A stretch of 64,000 nt of DNA from Methylocystis echinoides (GTDB taxonomy: Bacteria > Pseudomonadota > Alphaproteobacteria > Rhizobiales > Beijerinckiaceae). Location: contig NZ_BSEC01000002.1 in NCBI RefSeq assembly GCF_027923385.1, positions 1-64,000 of the forward strand, written 5' to 3'. The notes under the pieces are model-generated. The model did no database searches. It saw nothing but the letters and a program-made list of their open reading frames with translations, and was not told where the DNA came from. Both the position numbers and the translations under genes were made by a program. Of the stretch, positions 25,554 through 33,928 are shown in pieces. Within the stretch, counting starts at the first letter, position 1. Every line of letters begins with the position of its first letter.

Positions 25554-25853
25554 TTGGCGACTGGCGCGACATCGACCCGCCGCATCGGGTCCAATGAAGA
25601 ACTTATTAGATCCATGCTGGAGTCATACGCTGTGGCCTGCTGCCTTTGCGCCGATGAATGCGAAAAGCACGCCCCTCAGCACGAGCACTACAGGGTCTGT
25701 GCAGAAGCCTGCCGGCGCTGCGAGCAAGCCTGCAAAGAAGCGCTTCGTTCCCTTGGCGCCACGCGCCACGCATTGATAAAATGGCGGGTCGATGGATCGA
25801 CCCGCTATGCACTTTGCCCGCCTTCCGAAGCCCGGGGGAGCTACGCAAAATAA
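25554..25853 (+). pseudogene. Fragment of a Cys-rich four-helix copper-binding (Csp-like) protein
   Basis: Residues ~15-70 read NEELIRSMLESYAVACCLCA, DECEKHAPQHEHYRVCAEAC, RRCEQACKEALRSLGA, the Cys-lined helices of four-helix-bundle copper-storage-type proteins (CxxC and CxxxC spacings, HEHxRVCAEACRRC). The frame then runs into a basic unrelated tail to 25853, and no start with a ribosome site is evident. It may be a truncated gene. Csp proteins were first described in methanotrophs, a weak hint about the host. Confidence 0.65.
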
Positions 25854-25888
25854 GAAAGGGGTCAAGCGGAATTTCGGCCAGCGCGCAG

Positions 25889-26107
25889 TTAACGGCAGTT
25901 CCAGACCCAACCTTTTCCTAAGTCCCAGTCCCAGCAAACGTTGTGGACGTGGCGGCCTTCCTGCTGGCTCCAATCGCGATGGCCATGCCGCCAGTGCCCG
26001 CCAATGTGTTGCATCGCACTATGTTCTCGGTGCTCCTCGCTCTGCGCTATTACCGGACCGGTAAAGAGCAAAACCGAGACGAAACTCGACCACATGATTT
26101 TTTTCAT
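25889..26107 (-). CDS. Small secreted GGHxR/HRDWS/VCW family protein, copy 1
   Basis: A 72-residue exported protein. I start it at 26107 (MKKIMWSSFVSVLLFTGPVI, signal peptide ending AQ) because GAGGGA lies just upstream. The mature ~50 residues read REHSAMQHIGGHWRHGHRDW, SQQEGRHVHNVCWDWDLG and KGWVWNCR. Conserved with two paralogues at 44134 and 44972 are GGH(W/Y)R, HRDWS, VCWxW and a final WxC, giving two Cys that could form a disulphide or bind metal. I know no named family. All three copies lie near copper genes, so a periplasmic metal role is likely but unproven. Confidence 0.8.
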   Translation of the reverse strand: MKKIMWSSFVSVLLFTGPVIAQSEEHREHSAMQHIGGHWRHGHRDWSQQEGRHVHNVCWDWDLGKGWVWNCR

Positions 26108-26416
26108 CTTTTCCCTCATTTTTTCTGAGTGCGGATCACAAAAGAATAAACTTGGGACAGTCAAAAACGCAACGGCTCAGATTGACGCATGTCAAAACTG
26201 ACGCAGCTTGGCTTTATCGTCACCGCGAGGATGGAAAGGAAGGGAACGGTCATTAAAAAGAGGGCGACCCGACTTTCGTCGCCGCGTCAATGCGAAACTC
26301 CCCCTGAAGCGTCTGGCGGCGCGGGTTCAAACTGCTCACCGGCGTTTTCGACCATTACAATTGCTAATCGACCATAGCGGAAGGCGGTCGCTGGCCCCCA
26401 AGTCATAACACGGCCT

Positions 26417-27235
26417 TCACGACGGAGCAGTGAGATCGCGCGGCGGAAGGAAGAGTCGCGGCTCAGGCTTGTGGTCATAGTGCTGCTCGAATCCAGCGTA
26501 GACCTTAGCAAGGAACCCGTCGCACTCCGACCGCGACAGTTTCGTTTTGAGCATAAGAGCATCAACGATTTGGGTAAGCTCATCGCGCAAACACCCTAGG
26601 CGAGAAGCGGTCGCGTTTTGGAGATCTACCAAAAGAGAGAGGCGCAAGCGGCAGGTTTCATCGGGCGTGAGAGCACGAATATCGAATGATTTATGAATAT
26701 ATGATTCCGCCAAGCATTGGGCCGCATGCAAGTTGTTCTCGTCCCCTGTTTTACTCGCTGAGCCCAAGAACAGCCGCTCCGCTACTCGCGGGGCCAACGC
26801 CCGCATTGCGTGCATGGCGTCGATATCGGCGGGCGCGAGTGGGTCGTTGACGTAGTAGGTGAATCCCTTGGGGATCTCAAATCTGACGTCCGCGCCCCAC
26901 AGGTCGACCGTGGCGCTTTCGGGCAGGCGGCGCAGCGAAATTCCGAGTGTTCGAAGGCCGGCCGTAGCCGATATCAGCGCAATGCCTGCAGCGCGCACGG
27001 CCGTCCGCCGGCGCCCAGATAAATCAACGACGAACTCGGATTTGCGTAAGCGGCGCATCTGCGCCCGCATTTCTTTCTCTGCACGAGCCCGTGCCAACTC
27101 TCGTCGACCAGCTCGGCGTTGAGCTTCAATATCGCGCTCGCGAGCTTCAACGGACGCGACGTCCACCGGCTCAGTGGGAGAGACCTTGAGCTTGAGCTTA
27201 CGGCGCGTGTGAGCGATATATCTGCCCATGCTCAA
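26417..27235 (-). CDS. Unknown 272-residue protein
   Basis: The N-terminal ~70 residues are a highly basic, charged helix (VEARERDIEAQRRAGRREL), followed by a hydrophobic segment (AAGIALISATAGLRTLGI) and a globular part with TVDLWGADVRFEIPKGFTYY and APADIDAMHAMRALAPRV. No catalytic motif is evident and I do not recognise the family. It stands alone, upstream of nothing on its strand, and neighbours a broken TonB receptor. The second Met at 27229 is an alternative start. Confidence 0.6.
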   Translation of the reverse strand: MSMGRYIAHTRRKLKLKVSPTEPVDVASVEARERDIEAQRRAGRRELARARAEKEMRAQMRRLRKSEFVVDLSGRRRTAVRAAGIALISATAGLRTLGISLRRLPESATVDLWGADVRFEIPKGFTYYVNDPLAPADIDAMHAMRALAPRVAERLFLGSASKTGDENNLHAAQCLAESYIHKSFDIRALTPDETCRLRLSLLVDLQNATASRLGCLRDELTQIVDALMLKTKLSRSECDGFLAKVYAGFEQHYDHKPEPRLFLPPRDLTAPS

Positions 27236-27374
27236 GTGTCCCTGATCTGGCGTGAGGCAATGGCGTGCAGGTCTTAGTTCATAGTTTCCCGCGAAGCCAA
27301 ATGGAGATCACTGGCAAAATCTTGAAACTTTACCCCTTGCGGCGGGTCCGGCTATCCCACATCCAAATGAGCCC

Positions 27375-29073
27375 TCACTCCCAAAATTTCACGAGTTTGA
27401 ATGGCTCCGTCAGGTCTGGGAGCTTGGCGTCGAAGTCGATGGGGCCGCCAAATGTTAATCGCCAGTTCACCGGCTCAATCGGATGGCCAATGACGTTCAT
27501 CACTCCGACTCCGCAATTTGCGGCCGTGACGGGAAGATTTACGAGACCGTTGCAGGCTCGAAAAAGGAGGTCAGTCGGTATCAATGAGCCGTATGCATAG
27601 GCGATTGATTGCGAGCGGGAGTTGAACATGTTGAAAATATCGAGCTGAAGTTTCCAGCCCTCTTTCCAGCGATAGCCGAGTCGAGCGTTCACCGTCCCAA
27701 TAGCGGGGCTCTTGAAATAGCCATCCTCCGTTAACGAGCGAGGACCAATATAGCGATATTTTAGAGCGCCGAACCACCCCGTCGCCTCGCCCAATTCCAA
27801 AGTTGTCGTTGCGATGATCGGCGCGGCGTTGATCAGAAAATTGCCCGGCGCATTGCCAAGGAAAGTGCCCCAAGGCAACGCGGTTGGCTGAATGAGCTGT
27901 TGGTATAAAAGCGCTTGGTCTTTATCAAAACCGAGGAAGCGCGCGTTGGTCATGGTCAGGTCGCCCTCGAAGCTCAACCATGACAACGGACGATAGTGGT
28001 TTGTGAACTCGATGCCGATGCGGCGGCTCGGCGGGCCGAAAACCGTGTTACCCGTGTCGCCTGAGAAGACATTCTCGGATCGAAGTTGGATCCAGAAGAG
28101 CGTAAGGGCGGACTCGAGCTTATCAATCGCCTTGGTCTTGACGCCAACTTCGGCGGCGGTCGAGGGTGAAAGCAGCGGGCGCTTGGCGACCCATACGTAG
28201 CTCAGATCGTCATTGATTTCATTTGTTGAGAAATTTTGCACGGTGCCGCGCGCATCTGTCGAGTGGAAGCCGCGCCCGAAGTTCAAGTAAAAATCAGTTT
28301 TATCATCGAAGGGGTTGAGGATGACGGAGGCCTTCGGGCTGATCAGTTGCGCGCTGCTGTTTCCGCTGTTGTAAGGCGCGGTATAAAGTTTAATCGGCTG
28401 CAACGGGCTATCGTTGAGATAGCCGACAATCGGCGCGTCGGCAGGCGTTTGGTAGCCGCCAACGCTCGCCCAATAATAATCATAGCGTGCGCCGGCGATC
28501 GTGGTCAGCCAAGGCGCCCATTTCGTCTTCACATCCGAGAGAAGGCTTAAACTCCCTTCAGTCACAAGATCATTGCGCAGATGGTCGTAAACCGCGCGAC
28601 GATAGCTGTCCCCTAAACCGACGCGAATGTCATCCCAGCGCGTCTGATAGCCAAAGCGCAATTCTGAGGGATTATCGGCGAGATTGAACTGGATGCCGTG
28701 GATGCCATTCGAGCCTAATATTGTCCTGCGGTCGAATTGACGGAATTGATCCCCCAGGATTGGATTCGTGAGAAAATAAGTGAAGTTGCTATACATTTGC
28801 AACGTCGAGTGGATGGCGTAGGCGTCGACGTGAGAGTAATGGTTATCACTCTTCTGGTCCCAATGTGCCGACAAGCTGAAGCGCGTTGAATTGGCGCCGT
28901 CGGTTGGGTCGATAGCTCCCCAACGGGAGATCAAACCTTGATCCAATGCGCGCAGCGGAATTTGGTCGGTGGAGTTCCATCGGTTGGCGTAGGCCATGCC
29001 GGTGACGCCAAAACCATCGACTTCCGTGCCGCGCGAATATCTAAGAACCGCGTTTATCTTACGCGCGTCATTA
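27375..29073 (-). pseudogene. TonB-dependent receptor, C-terminal part (split by IS)
   Basis: About 565 residues of a TonB-receptor barrel, from NDARKINAVLRYSRGTEVDG to the C-terminal VKFWE with the final aromatic pattern (RLTFGGPIDFDAKLPDLTEP). The gene is cut at 29073 by an IS5-family element. Removing that element and one TTA copy rejoins GTTGTTCC with TAATGACGCG in frame, giving ..VVPNDARKINAV... The substrate is unknown. The family resembles siderophore/heme-type receptors with a [16 protein letters not shown] plug (in the other part). Confidence 0.88.
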
Positions 29074-30009
29074 GTGTCTGTCCGAAGAAAAGTTGAGCCG
29101 AATGAGTCGGTTATGATTCAACGAGGCGACCTGATTCTTTTGGAGATCGCCGAATGTGGACGAAGGAAAATCGCGCTCGTTATGATCGTAGCAAATTGCG
29201 TTATCCCAGCGATCTGACGGACGCGGAATGGGGATTTGTCGGACCTCTGATCCCGCCTGCAAGGCGCGGCGGCGGCAAGCGCAGGGTGAACATGCGCGAG
29301 GTGATCAACGGTCTGATGTATGTCCTATCGACAGGCTGTCAGTGGCGTGCGATTCCAAAGGACTTCCCACCCAAAAGCACGGTTTATGGCTATTTCGATC
29401 TTTGGACATATGACGGGACGTTAGAACGCATCCACCACGTGCTTTATGTTATGTGCAGGGAAGCGGAAGGGCGCGAGGCCAGTCCGACTGCCGCCGTCAT
29501 CGACAGCCAGAGCGTGAAAAGCGCTGAAAAAGGGGGAGCCATATCGATCCCCATGGCTATGACGCGGGCAAGAAGGTCAAAGGCAAGAAGCGACATATTC
29601 TTGTCGACACTTTAGGCCTGCTGCTTCACGCCGTCGTTCATAGCGCGGACATTCAAGATCGCGATGGCGGCATTCTCGTCTTGAGCACGTTGTTCGGGAA
29701 ATTTCCATTTCTTCAAAAACTGTTCGCCGATGGCGGCTACCGGGGTCCCCAATTTCGCGAGGCGCTGAAGAAAGCCTTGCCGGGTCTTGTGACAGAAATC
29801 GTCAAGCGTTCCGATGCGGCCAAAGGCTTCGAGGTCTTGCCCAGGCGTTGGGTTGTTGAGCGAACTTTATCCTGGCTGGGCCGCTGTCGCCGATTGGCCA
29901 AGGATTGGGAAAATCTTAATCGGAAGGCGCTCGCTTTCTTGCGCCTCGCCTCCATTCGCCTCATGCTCAGAAGGCTCTGTAATCAGTCATGAAGTCTTCG
30001 GACAGACTC
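29074..30009 (+). mobile_element. IS5-family (IS427-like) insertion sequence
   Basis: A 936-bp element with terminal inverted repeats G(T/A)GTCTGTCCGAAGA (15 bp, one mismatch), flanked by TTA direct repeats at 29071-29073 and 30010-30012. It carries one transposase in two frames. It interrupts a TonB-receptor gene, whose frame is restored on precise removal. Confidence 0.92.
29154..29992 (+). CDS. IS5-family transposase, probable -1 frameshift
   Basis: DDE transposase in two overlapping frames. Frame 1 (from 29154) has LTDAEWGFVGPLIPPARRGG, GLMYVLSTGCQWRAIPKDFP and the first Asp in AVIDSQSVKSAEKGG. The rest (DPHGYDAGKKVKGKKRH, the second Asp in LFADGGYRGP, the Glu in RWVVERTLSWLGRCRRL) is in the -1 frame. 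The change occurs at AAAAAGGGGG (29527-29536), a slippery run like those used for programmed frameshifting in IS427-group elements. The joined protein is about 280 residues and looks intact. Confidence 0.85.
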
Positions 30010-30557
30010 TTAGGAACAACCCAAGGACCGTTGTAGAATTGCCCTTCGGCGGCGCCGAGAATATTGCCGCCCATGAACTCCCAGGATTTCATGCCAAATT
30101 GGCGAGCAAAACCAAACTCGCCCGCCGTTGTCGTGAAGACTCCCTGAGGCACTCTGGTCAGATACTGCATGCGCAGCGTGCCGGCGTTTGAGAAATCACC
30201 GTCCTCGACATTGTAGGGGCCTTTTCGGGCGTCGATCGAGGCCAGCAACTCCGGCATGATGAAATTGGCGTCGGCCCAGCCTTGACCATGGCCGTGAGTG
30301 CGAGCGTTGATGGGCATACCGTCGATATACAAAGCGAGATCTGTGCCGTGGTCGAGGTCGAAGCCTCGCAAATAGTACTGGTTCGCTTTGCCTTCGCCGC
30401 TGTGCTGCGTGACCGCGAGGCCAGGAACGATTTCGAGCGCCTCGCCAGGCCGGTAGAAGGGGATCGTGTTGACCTGCCCGCCGGTGAAGAACCGCTCGCT
30501 GGAGGAGGGCATTTGCTTCGGGCCGACTGGATAGTCGATCTTCGGACCGAGAGAGCT
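30010..30557 (-). pseudogene. TonB-dependent receptor, N-terminal plug part
   Basis: This part reads [20 protein letters not shown], then [40 protein letters not shown] and [20 protein letters not shown]: a TonB plug domain. It joins the barrel part at 29073 after removal of the IS5-family element. On its 5' side the frame is cut at 30557 by an IS3-family element. On the far side of that element, 31797-31840 could encode a few more residues before a stop. No signal peptide is found, so the gene is dead. Confidence 0.85.
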
Positions 30558-30640
30558 GGCCCCGCAAATTCGGACAGTAGCTTGAGTGGAATTTCTGCCT
30601 GACTGCGGCGAGGATTCTCGCTGCGAATCAGGAGCATTCG

Positions 30641-30949
30641 ATGACGAAGAGGAGCCGCCGGACGCATTCGCCGGCGTTCAAGGCGAAAGTGGCGTTGGCC
30701 GCGATCAAGGGCGAGAAGACGTTGGCCGAGCTGGCGCAGCAGTTCGACGTCCATCCAAACCAGATCACGACATGGAAGAGCCAGCTTCTCGAAGGCGCGG
30801 CGGGCGTTTTCGGGCAGGAAAAGGCGGAGAGCAAAGAAGCCGCCGTCGATTTGAAGGCGCTTCACGCCAAGATCGGCGAACTGGCGCTTGAGAATGATTT
30901 TTTGTCCGGCGCGCTCAGCAAGGCCGGCCTGCTGAGCGCAAAGCGATGA
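30641..30949 (+). CDS. IS3-family transposase OrfA
   Basis: A 102-residue helix-turn-helix protein ([40 protein letters not shown]) with a C-terminal leucine-zipper helix ([19 protein letters not shown]). It binds the element ends. Its last four bases overlap orfB as ATGA. Confidence 0.92.
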   Translation: MTKRSRRTHSPAFKAKVALAAIKGEKTLAELAQQFDVHPNQITTWKSQLLEGAAGVFGQEKAESKEAAVDLKALHAKIGELALENDFLSGALSKAGLLSAKR

Positions 30950-31773
30950 TTGATCGCAGCCACGACCTCCCCATTGCCCGGCAGGCGAAAGCGCTCGGCG
31001 TCGCTCGCAGCTCGGTCTATTACAGGCCTCGGCCGGTTTCGGCCGAAGACTTGAAGCTCATGCGTCGCCTCGACGAGCTGCATCTCGATTTTCCCTTCGC
31101 GGGCGCGCGGATGCTGCGCGACCTCTTGCGGCGCGAAGGCCTTGCCACAGGCCGTCGCCATGTCGCGACGCTGATGAAGCGGATGGGCATCGAGGCGATC
31201 TATCGTCGCCCGAACACCAGCAAGCCGGCGCCGGGGCACAAGATTTATCCCTACCTCCTGCGCGGCGTGAAGATCGAGCGCCCCGATCATGTCTGGGCGA
31301 TGGACATCAGTTACATCCCCATGCGGCGCGGCTTCGTCTATCTAGCGGCGGTCGTCGATGTGTTCAGCAGGCGCGTGCTGGCGCATCGCGTGTCGATCAC
31401 GATGGAAGCGGCGTTTTGCGTCGAGGCGCTCGAGGAGGCGCTGGCGAAACACGGGAAGCCCGAGATCTTCAACACGGACCAGGGCAGCCAGTTCACCAGC
31501 GTCGATTTCACCGGCGTTCTGCTGGATGCGAAGGTCTCGATCAGCATGGACGGCAAAGGCGCCTGGCGCGACAATGTATTCGTCGAGCGGCTGTGGCGCA
31601 GCGTGAAATACGAGGAGGTCTATCTGCGCGCCTACGACAGCGTGTCCGAGGCGCGCGCCTCGATCGGCCGGTATCTCGCCTTCTACAATGAGAGGCGCCC
31701 GCACTCGAGCCTTGACGGCCGCACACCCGACGAGGCCTACTTCCGAAAACAGGAAACGGCGATGGCCGCATGA
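30946..31773 (+). CDS. IS3-family transposase OrfB (rve integrase core)
   Basis: A 275-residue retroviral-type integrase. An N-terminal HTH_21 region ([20 protein letters not shown]) is followed by the catalytic core, with Asp in [13 protein letters not shown], Asp in [13 protein letters not shown] and Glu in [18 protein letters not shown], and a C-terminal [20 protein letters not shown]. All DDE residues are present, so the element could be active. Confidence 0.93.
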   Translation: MIDRSHDLPIARQAKALGVARSSVYYRPRPVSAEDLKLMRRLDELHLDFPFAGARMLRDLLRREGLATGRRHVATLMKRMGIEAIYRRPNTSKPAPGHKIYPYLLRGVKIERPDHVWAMDISYIPMRRGFVYLAAVVDVFSRRVLAHRVSITMEAAFCVEALEEALAKHGKPEIFNTDQGSQFTSVDFTGVLLDAKVSISMDGKGAWRDNVFVERLWRSVKYEEVYLRAYDSVSEARASIGRYLAFYNERRPHSSLDGRTPDEAYFRKQETAMAA

Positions 31774-31796
31774 CCGTCGCCACCGATTTTGTCGCA

Positions 31797-32153
31797 GCTC
31801 TGGTCGGGCTCGTATGGGGCTTTGGAAGTCAAGGCGAGAATTTGGTCTCATGGCGTCTTTCTTCCGTAACAGTCGGAGATGTGCGGCGTGCGTTCCCGTA
31901 ATAATCCAAGGCTGATTCCCCTCCGTCCAGGCCGACCTTGGCCTGCAAGCTCGTATCCGGGGAGCGTTGGCTCCGACCATGATGCCCTTTTCGCCAGGGC
32001 TTTCGGGGAACCAAGGAGGTCGGGACCAATCTACGCGGCGGCATTTGAAGCCAGAGCCCGACACGGCGACCCGCCCACCTTGGAACTTTCGAAGAATTCC
32101 GCGTCCGCTCTCCTTCCTCCGTAACCTTTCGCACTCACGACAGAGCGATCTGC
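31797..32153. other. Gene-free stretch between two insertion sequences
   Basis: About 360 bases between the IS3 element and the IS110 transposase stop. The first ~45 bases may be the remaining 5' part of the split TonB-receptor gene. The rest probably includes the terminal region of the IS110 element. No gene is supported. Confidence 0.45.
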
Positions 32154-33314
32154 TCACGTCGCGAATCTCACTCCGTCGGGGATTTCGCCGGTCTCGACGA
32201 AGCGCCAAAGGGCGACGAGCAGCTTGCGGGCGAGCGCCACGATCATGATCTTCTTGATCCGCCCTTTGGCGCCGTTGACGCGTTCGTGAAACCATCTGGC
32301 GAGGCCACTTTCCGGTTGAAACTTGAGCCAGCGCCACGCCAACTGGCCAAGAAGTCGTCTCACGCACGAATTGCCGTTCTTGCTGATCCCCTGCTCACGC
32401 CTCGAGCCCCCGCTATCATAGGGCGTGCCCGAAATGCCGACGAAAGCGGCCAGCGCACGTCGATCCTTGAAGCTTCGGGCGAACACCTCCTGCGCCAAAA
32501 CGGTCGCTGTTTCCACGCCCAGACCAAAGACGCTGAAAAGCAGCTGTATCTTCCGCTCGACGGGATCGGGATCGGCTTTTGTCGCGACCTGCTGGCGCGC
32601 GGCCTCAATCTCCTTAAGCTGCTGCGAGAGCAAGCGATGCTGCGTCAACAGTCGCTCGACGCTGCTCATCGTATTTGGTGGCAACTCTCGACCGTCGGCG
32701 GTCTTGAGCTCGGCGAGCTTTTGCTCGGCATTCTTAAGGCGTGGCTTAAAACTTTCGACCCCATAGCGGACGAGAAGCGCGTCGATCTGGTTCTCGACCT
32801 TCAATCGGGCGGCAACGATCGCTTCCCGGCGGCGTCCTGGCTCACGCATGTCTTCTTCAGCTTCAGTCGGGATCGGCGCCATCGTGCAGCGGCGCGGCTC
32901 GCCCCGTAACCAACCGAGCAATGTCCCAAGCAGAATATCCACGTCGAGACGATCGCTTTTGGCGCGTCGTCCGCGTCGTTCGACCGAGATGCTCGAGGGA
33001 TGCATGACGTAGACCTCGAGTCCACGCGCTTGCAAAGCGCGCGCGATCCAGAAGCCATCGCGCCCCGCTTCATACCCCAAGACAACGCGCCCGACCTCGA
33101 ACCCTGCCTTGCGCGCCTCGATCTTCAATCGTGCAAGAGCTTTCAAGACGCCTTCGATGTCGCGCGCGTCAATGCTGCGCTTCGTGCGCCGATCGACACC
33201 AGGCGCAACGGCCCCCAAGAGCCAGGACTTGCCGCTGAGCTCCAGCACCGCGACAATCGTAATCGTATGGTCATAAGCGGCCATGGGCATGCGTGGATTA
33301 AAAGACTTACTCAT
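32154..33314 (-). CDS. IS110-family transposase (IS110 group)
   Basis: A 386-residue DEDD transposase. The RuvC-like N-terminal domain has the first Asp in MAAYDHTITIVAVLE, the Glu in VVLGYEAGRDGFWIARAL, and Asp residues in KSDRLDVDILL. The C-terminal Tnp_20 domain contains LLFSVFGLGVETATVLAQEV and GISGTPYDSGGSRREQGISK, with the serine region. I start it at 33314 (MSKSFNPRMP) because AGAGGAG lies just upstream. Ends of this element are not certain. IS110 enzymes are guided by a structured RNA from the non-coding end of the element. Confidence 0.9.
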   Translation of the reverse strand: MSKSFNPRMPMAAYDHTITIVAVLELSGKSWLLGAVAPGVDRRTKRSIDARDIEGVLKALARLKIEARKAGFEVGRVVLGYEAGRDGFWIARALQARGLEVYVMHPSSISVERRGRRAKSDRLDVDILLGTLLGWLRGEPRRCTMAPIPTEAEEDMREPGRRREAIVAARLKVENQIDALLVRYGVESFKPRLKNAEQKLAELKTADGRELPPNTMSSVERLLTQHRLLSQQLKEIEAARQQVATKADPDPVERKIQLLFSVFGLGVETATVLAQEVFARSFKDRRALAAFVGISGTPYDSGGSRREQGISKNGNSCVRRLLGQLAWRWLKFQPESGLARWFHERVNGAKGRIKKIMIVALARKLLVALWRFVETGEIPDGVRFAT

Positions 33315-33500
33315 CGACGGCTCCTCTCGGATCTGCTCATCCGCCAGGATACCGAGTTCCGCGACCGCCCGCCCCATAGCGTCTACGCCCTCCCGGCGCC
33401 GCGACAAAATCGAAACGCCCCGCGTCCAGCAAACCGGCAGAGTTCCACTTAAAATCCGCGGGGCGCTGTCCAAACAACCGGGGCCAGATCTGAAGACAAT
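33315..33500 (-). ncRNA. Candidate IS110 guide (bridge) RNA region
   Basis: In IS110-group elements the guide RNA is transcribed from the non-coding end upstream of the transposase. The region just 5' of this transposase has no ORF of its own and contains GC-rich inverted stretches such as CCCCGCG and CGCGGGG (near 33418-33465). Only position and composition support the call. Confidence 0.3.
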
Positions 33501-33632
33501 TTCCATACATGTTCAATGCGAATAGGCACCGCCATTCTCGTCCAGGCTACGAACGTCGGCGCGAGAACCTGCGGCTTTCCACAGCCAACTGCGAGACTCG
33601 GTTTCAAAAGGAAGGGAGCAGCTTGCTGGTCT

Positions 33633-33821
33633 TTACCGCCCCTCAAAATAGAGGATGACCAAGCCGATCACAATGATAGCGAGAGTAACATACCAGCTCG
33701 AAGAGGCGGGTTGAGGCTCTTTTTCGCGCTGAACTTCTCCAAGCCGAATCCCGCATTTGGGGCAGCTAGTAGATAGCTCGTTAACCTCAGCTTTGCAGCC
33801 AGGACAGACCAAGCGGGACAT
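33633..33821 (-). CDS. Zinc-ribbon single-pass membrane protein
   Basis: A 62-residue protein. An N-terminal zinc ribbon has Cys pairs in LVCPGCKAEV and SCPKCGIRL (about residues 6-27). A polar linker then leads to one C-terminal membrane helix (WYVTLAIIVIGLVILYF). A strong AGGGAGGTGAGG ribosome site precedes the ATG. Function is unknown; such proteins are often membrane-anchored adaptors. It lies between the IS110 gene and the putative nuclease on the same strand, about 100 bases from the latter. Confidence 0.75.
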   Translation of the reverse strand: MSRLVCPGCKAEVNELSTSCPKCGIRLGEVQREKEPQPASSSWYVTLAIIVIGLVILYFEGR

Positions 33822-33928
33822 GCCTCACCTCCCTGACGATTTAGGTGCGCCTATCACCCCTCAACTTAAGGGCGCGCATTGGGTTCCGTTAAGCCCCTCC
33901 GATGCTTAAGAGATGGTCACGGACATCT

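Larger units (their letters stand above)
30557..31796 (+). mobile_element. IS3-family insertion sequence
   Basis: About 1.24 kb carrying overlapping orfA and orfB. The left end begins near TGGCCCCGCAAATTCGG and the right end finishes near CCGATTTTGTCGCA; their inverted similarity is imperfect. AGCT occurs on both sides (30554-30557 and 31796-31799) and could be a 4-bp target duplication, so the exact ends may differ by a base or two. It disrupts the 5' part of the TonB-receptor gene. Confidence 0.8.

Noticed and set aside
31342..32367. 341-residue minus-strand ORF spanning the IS3 orfB end and the next region
   Set aside because: It crosses an element boundary and is antisense to orfB, with no homology.
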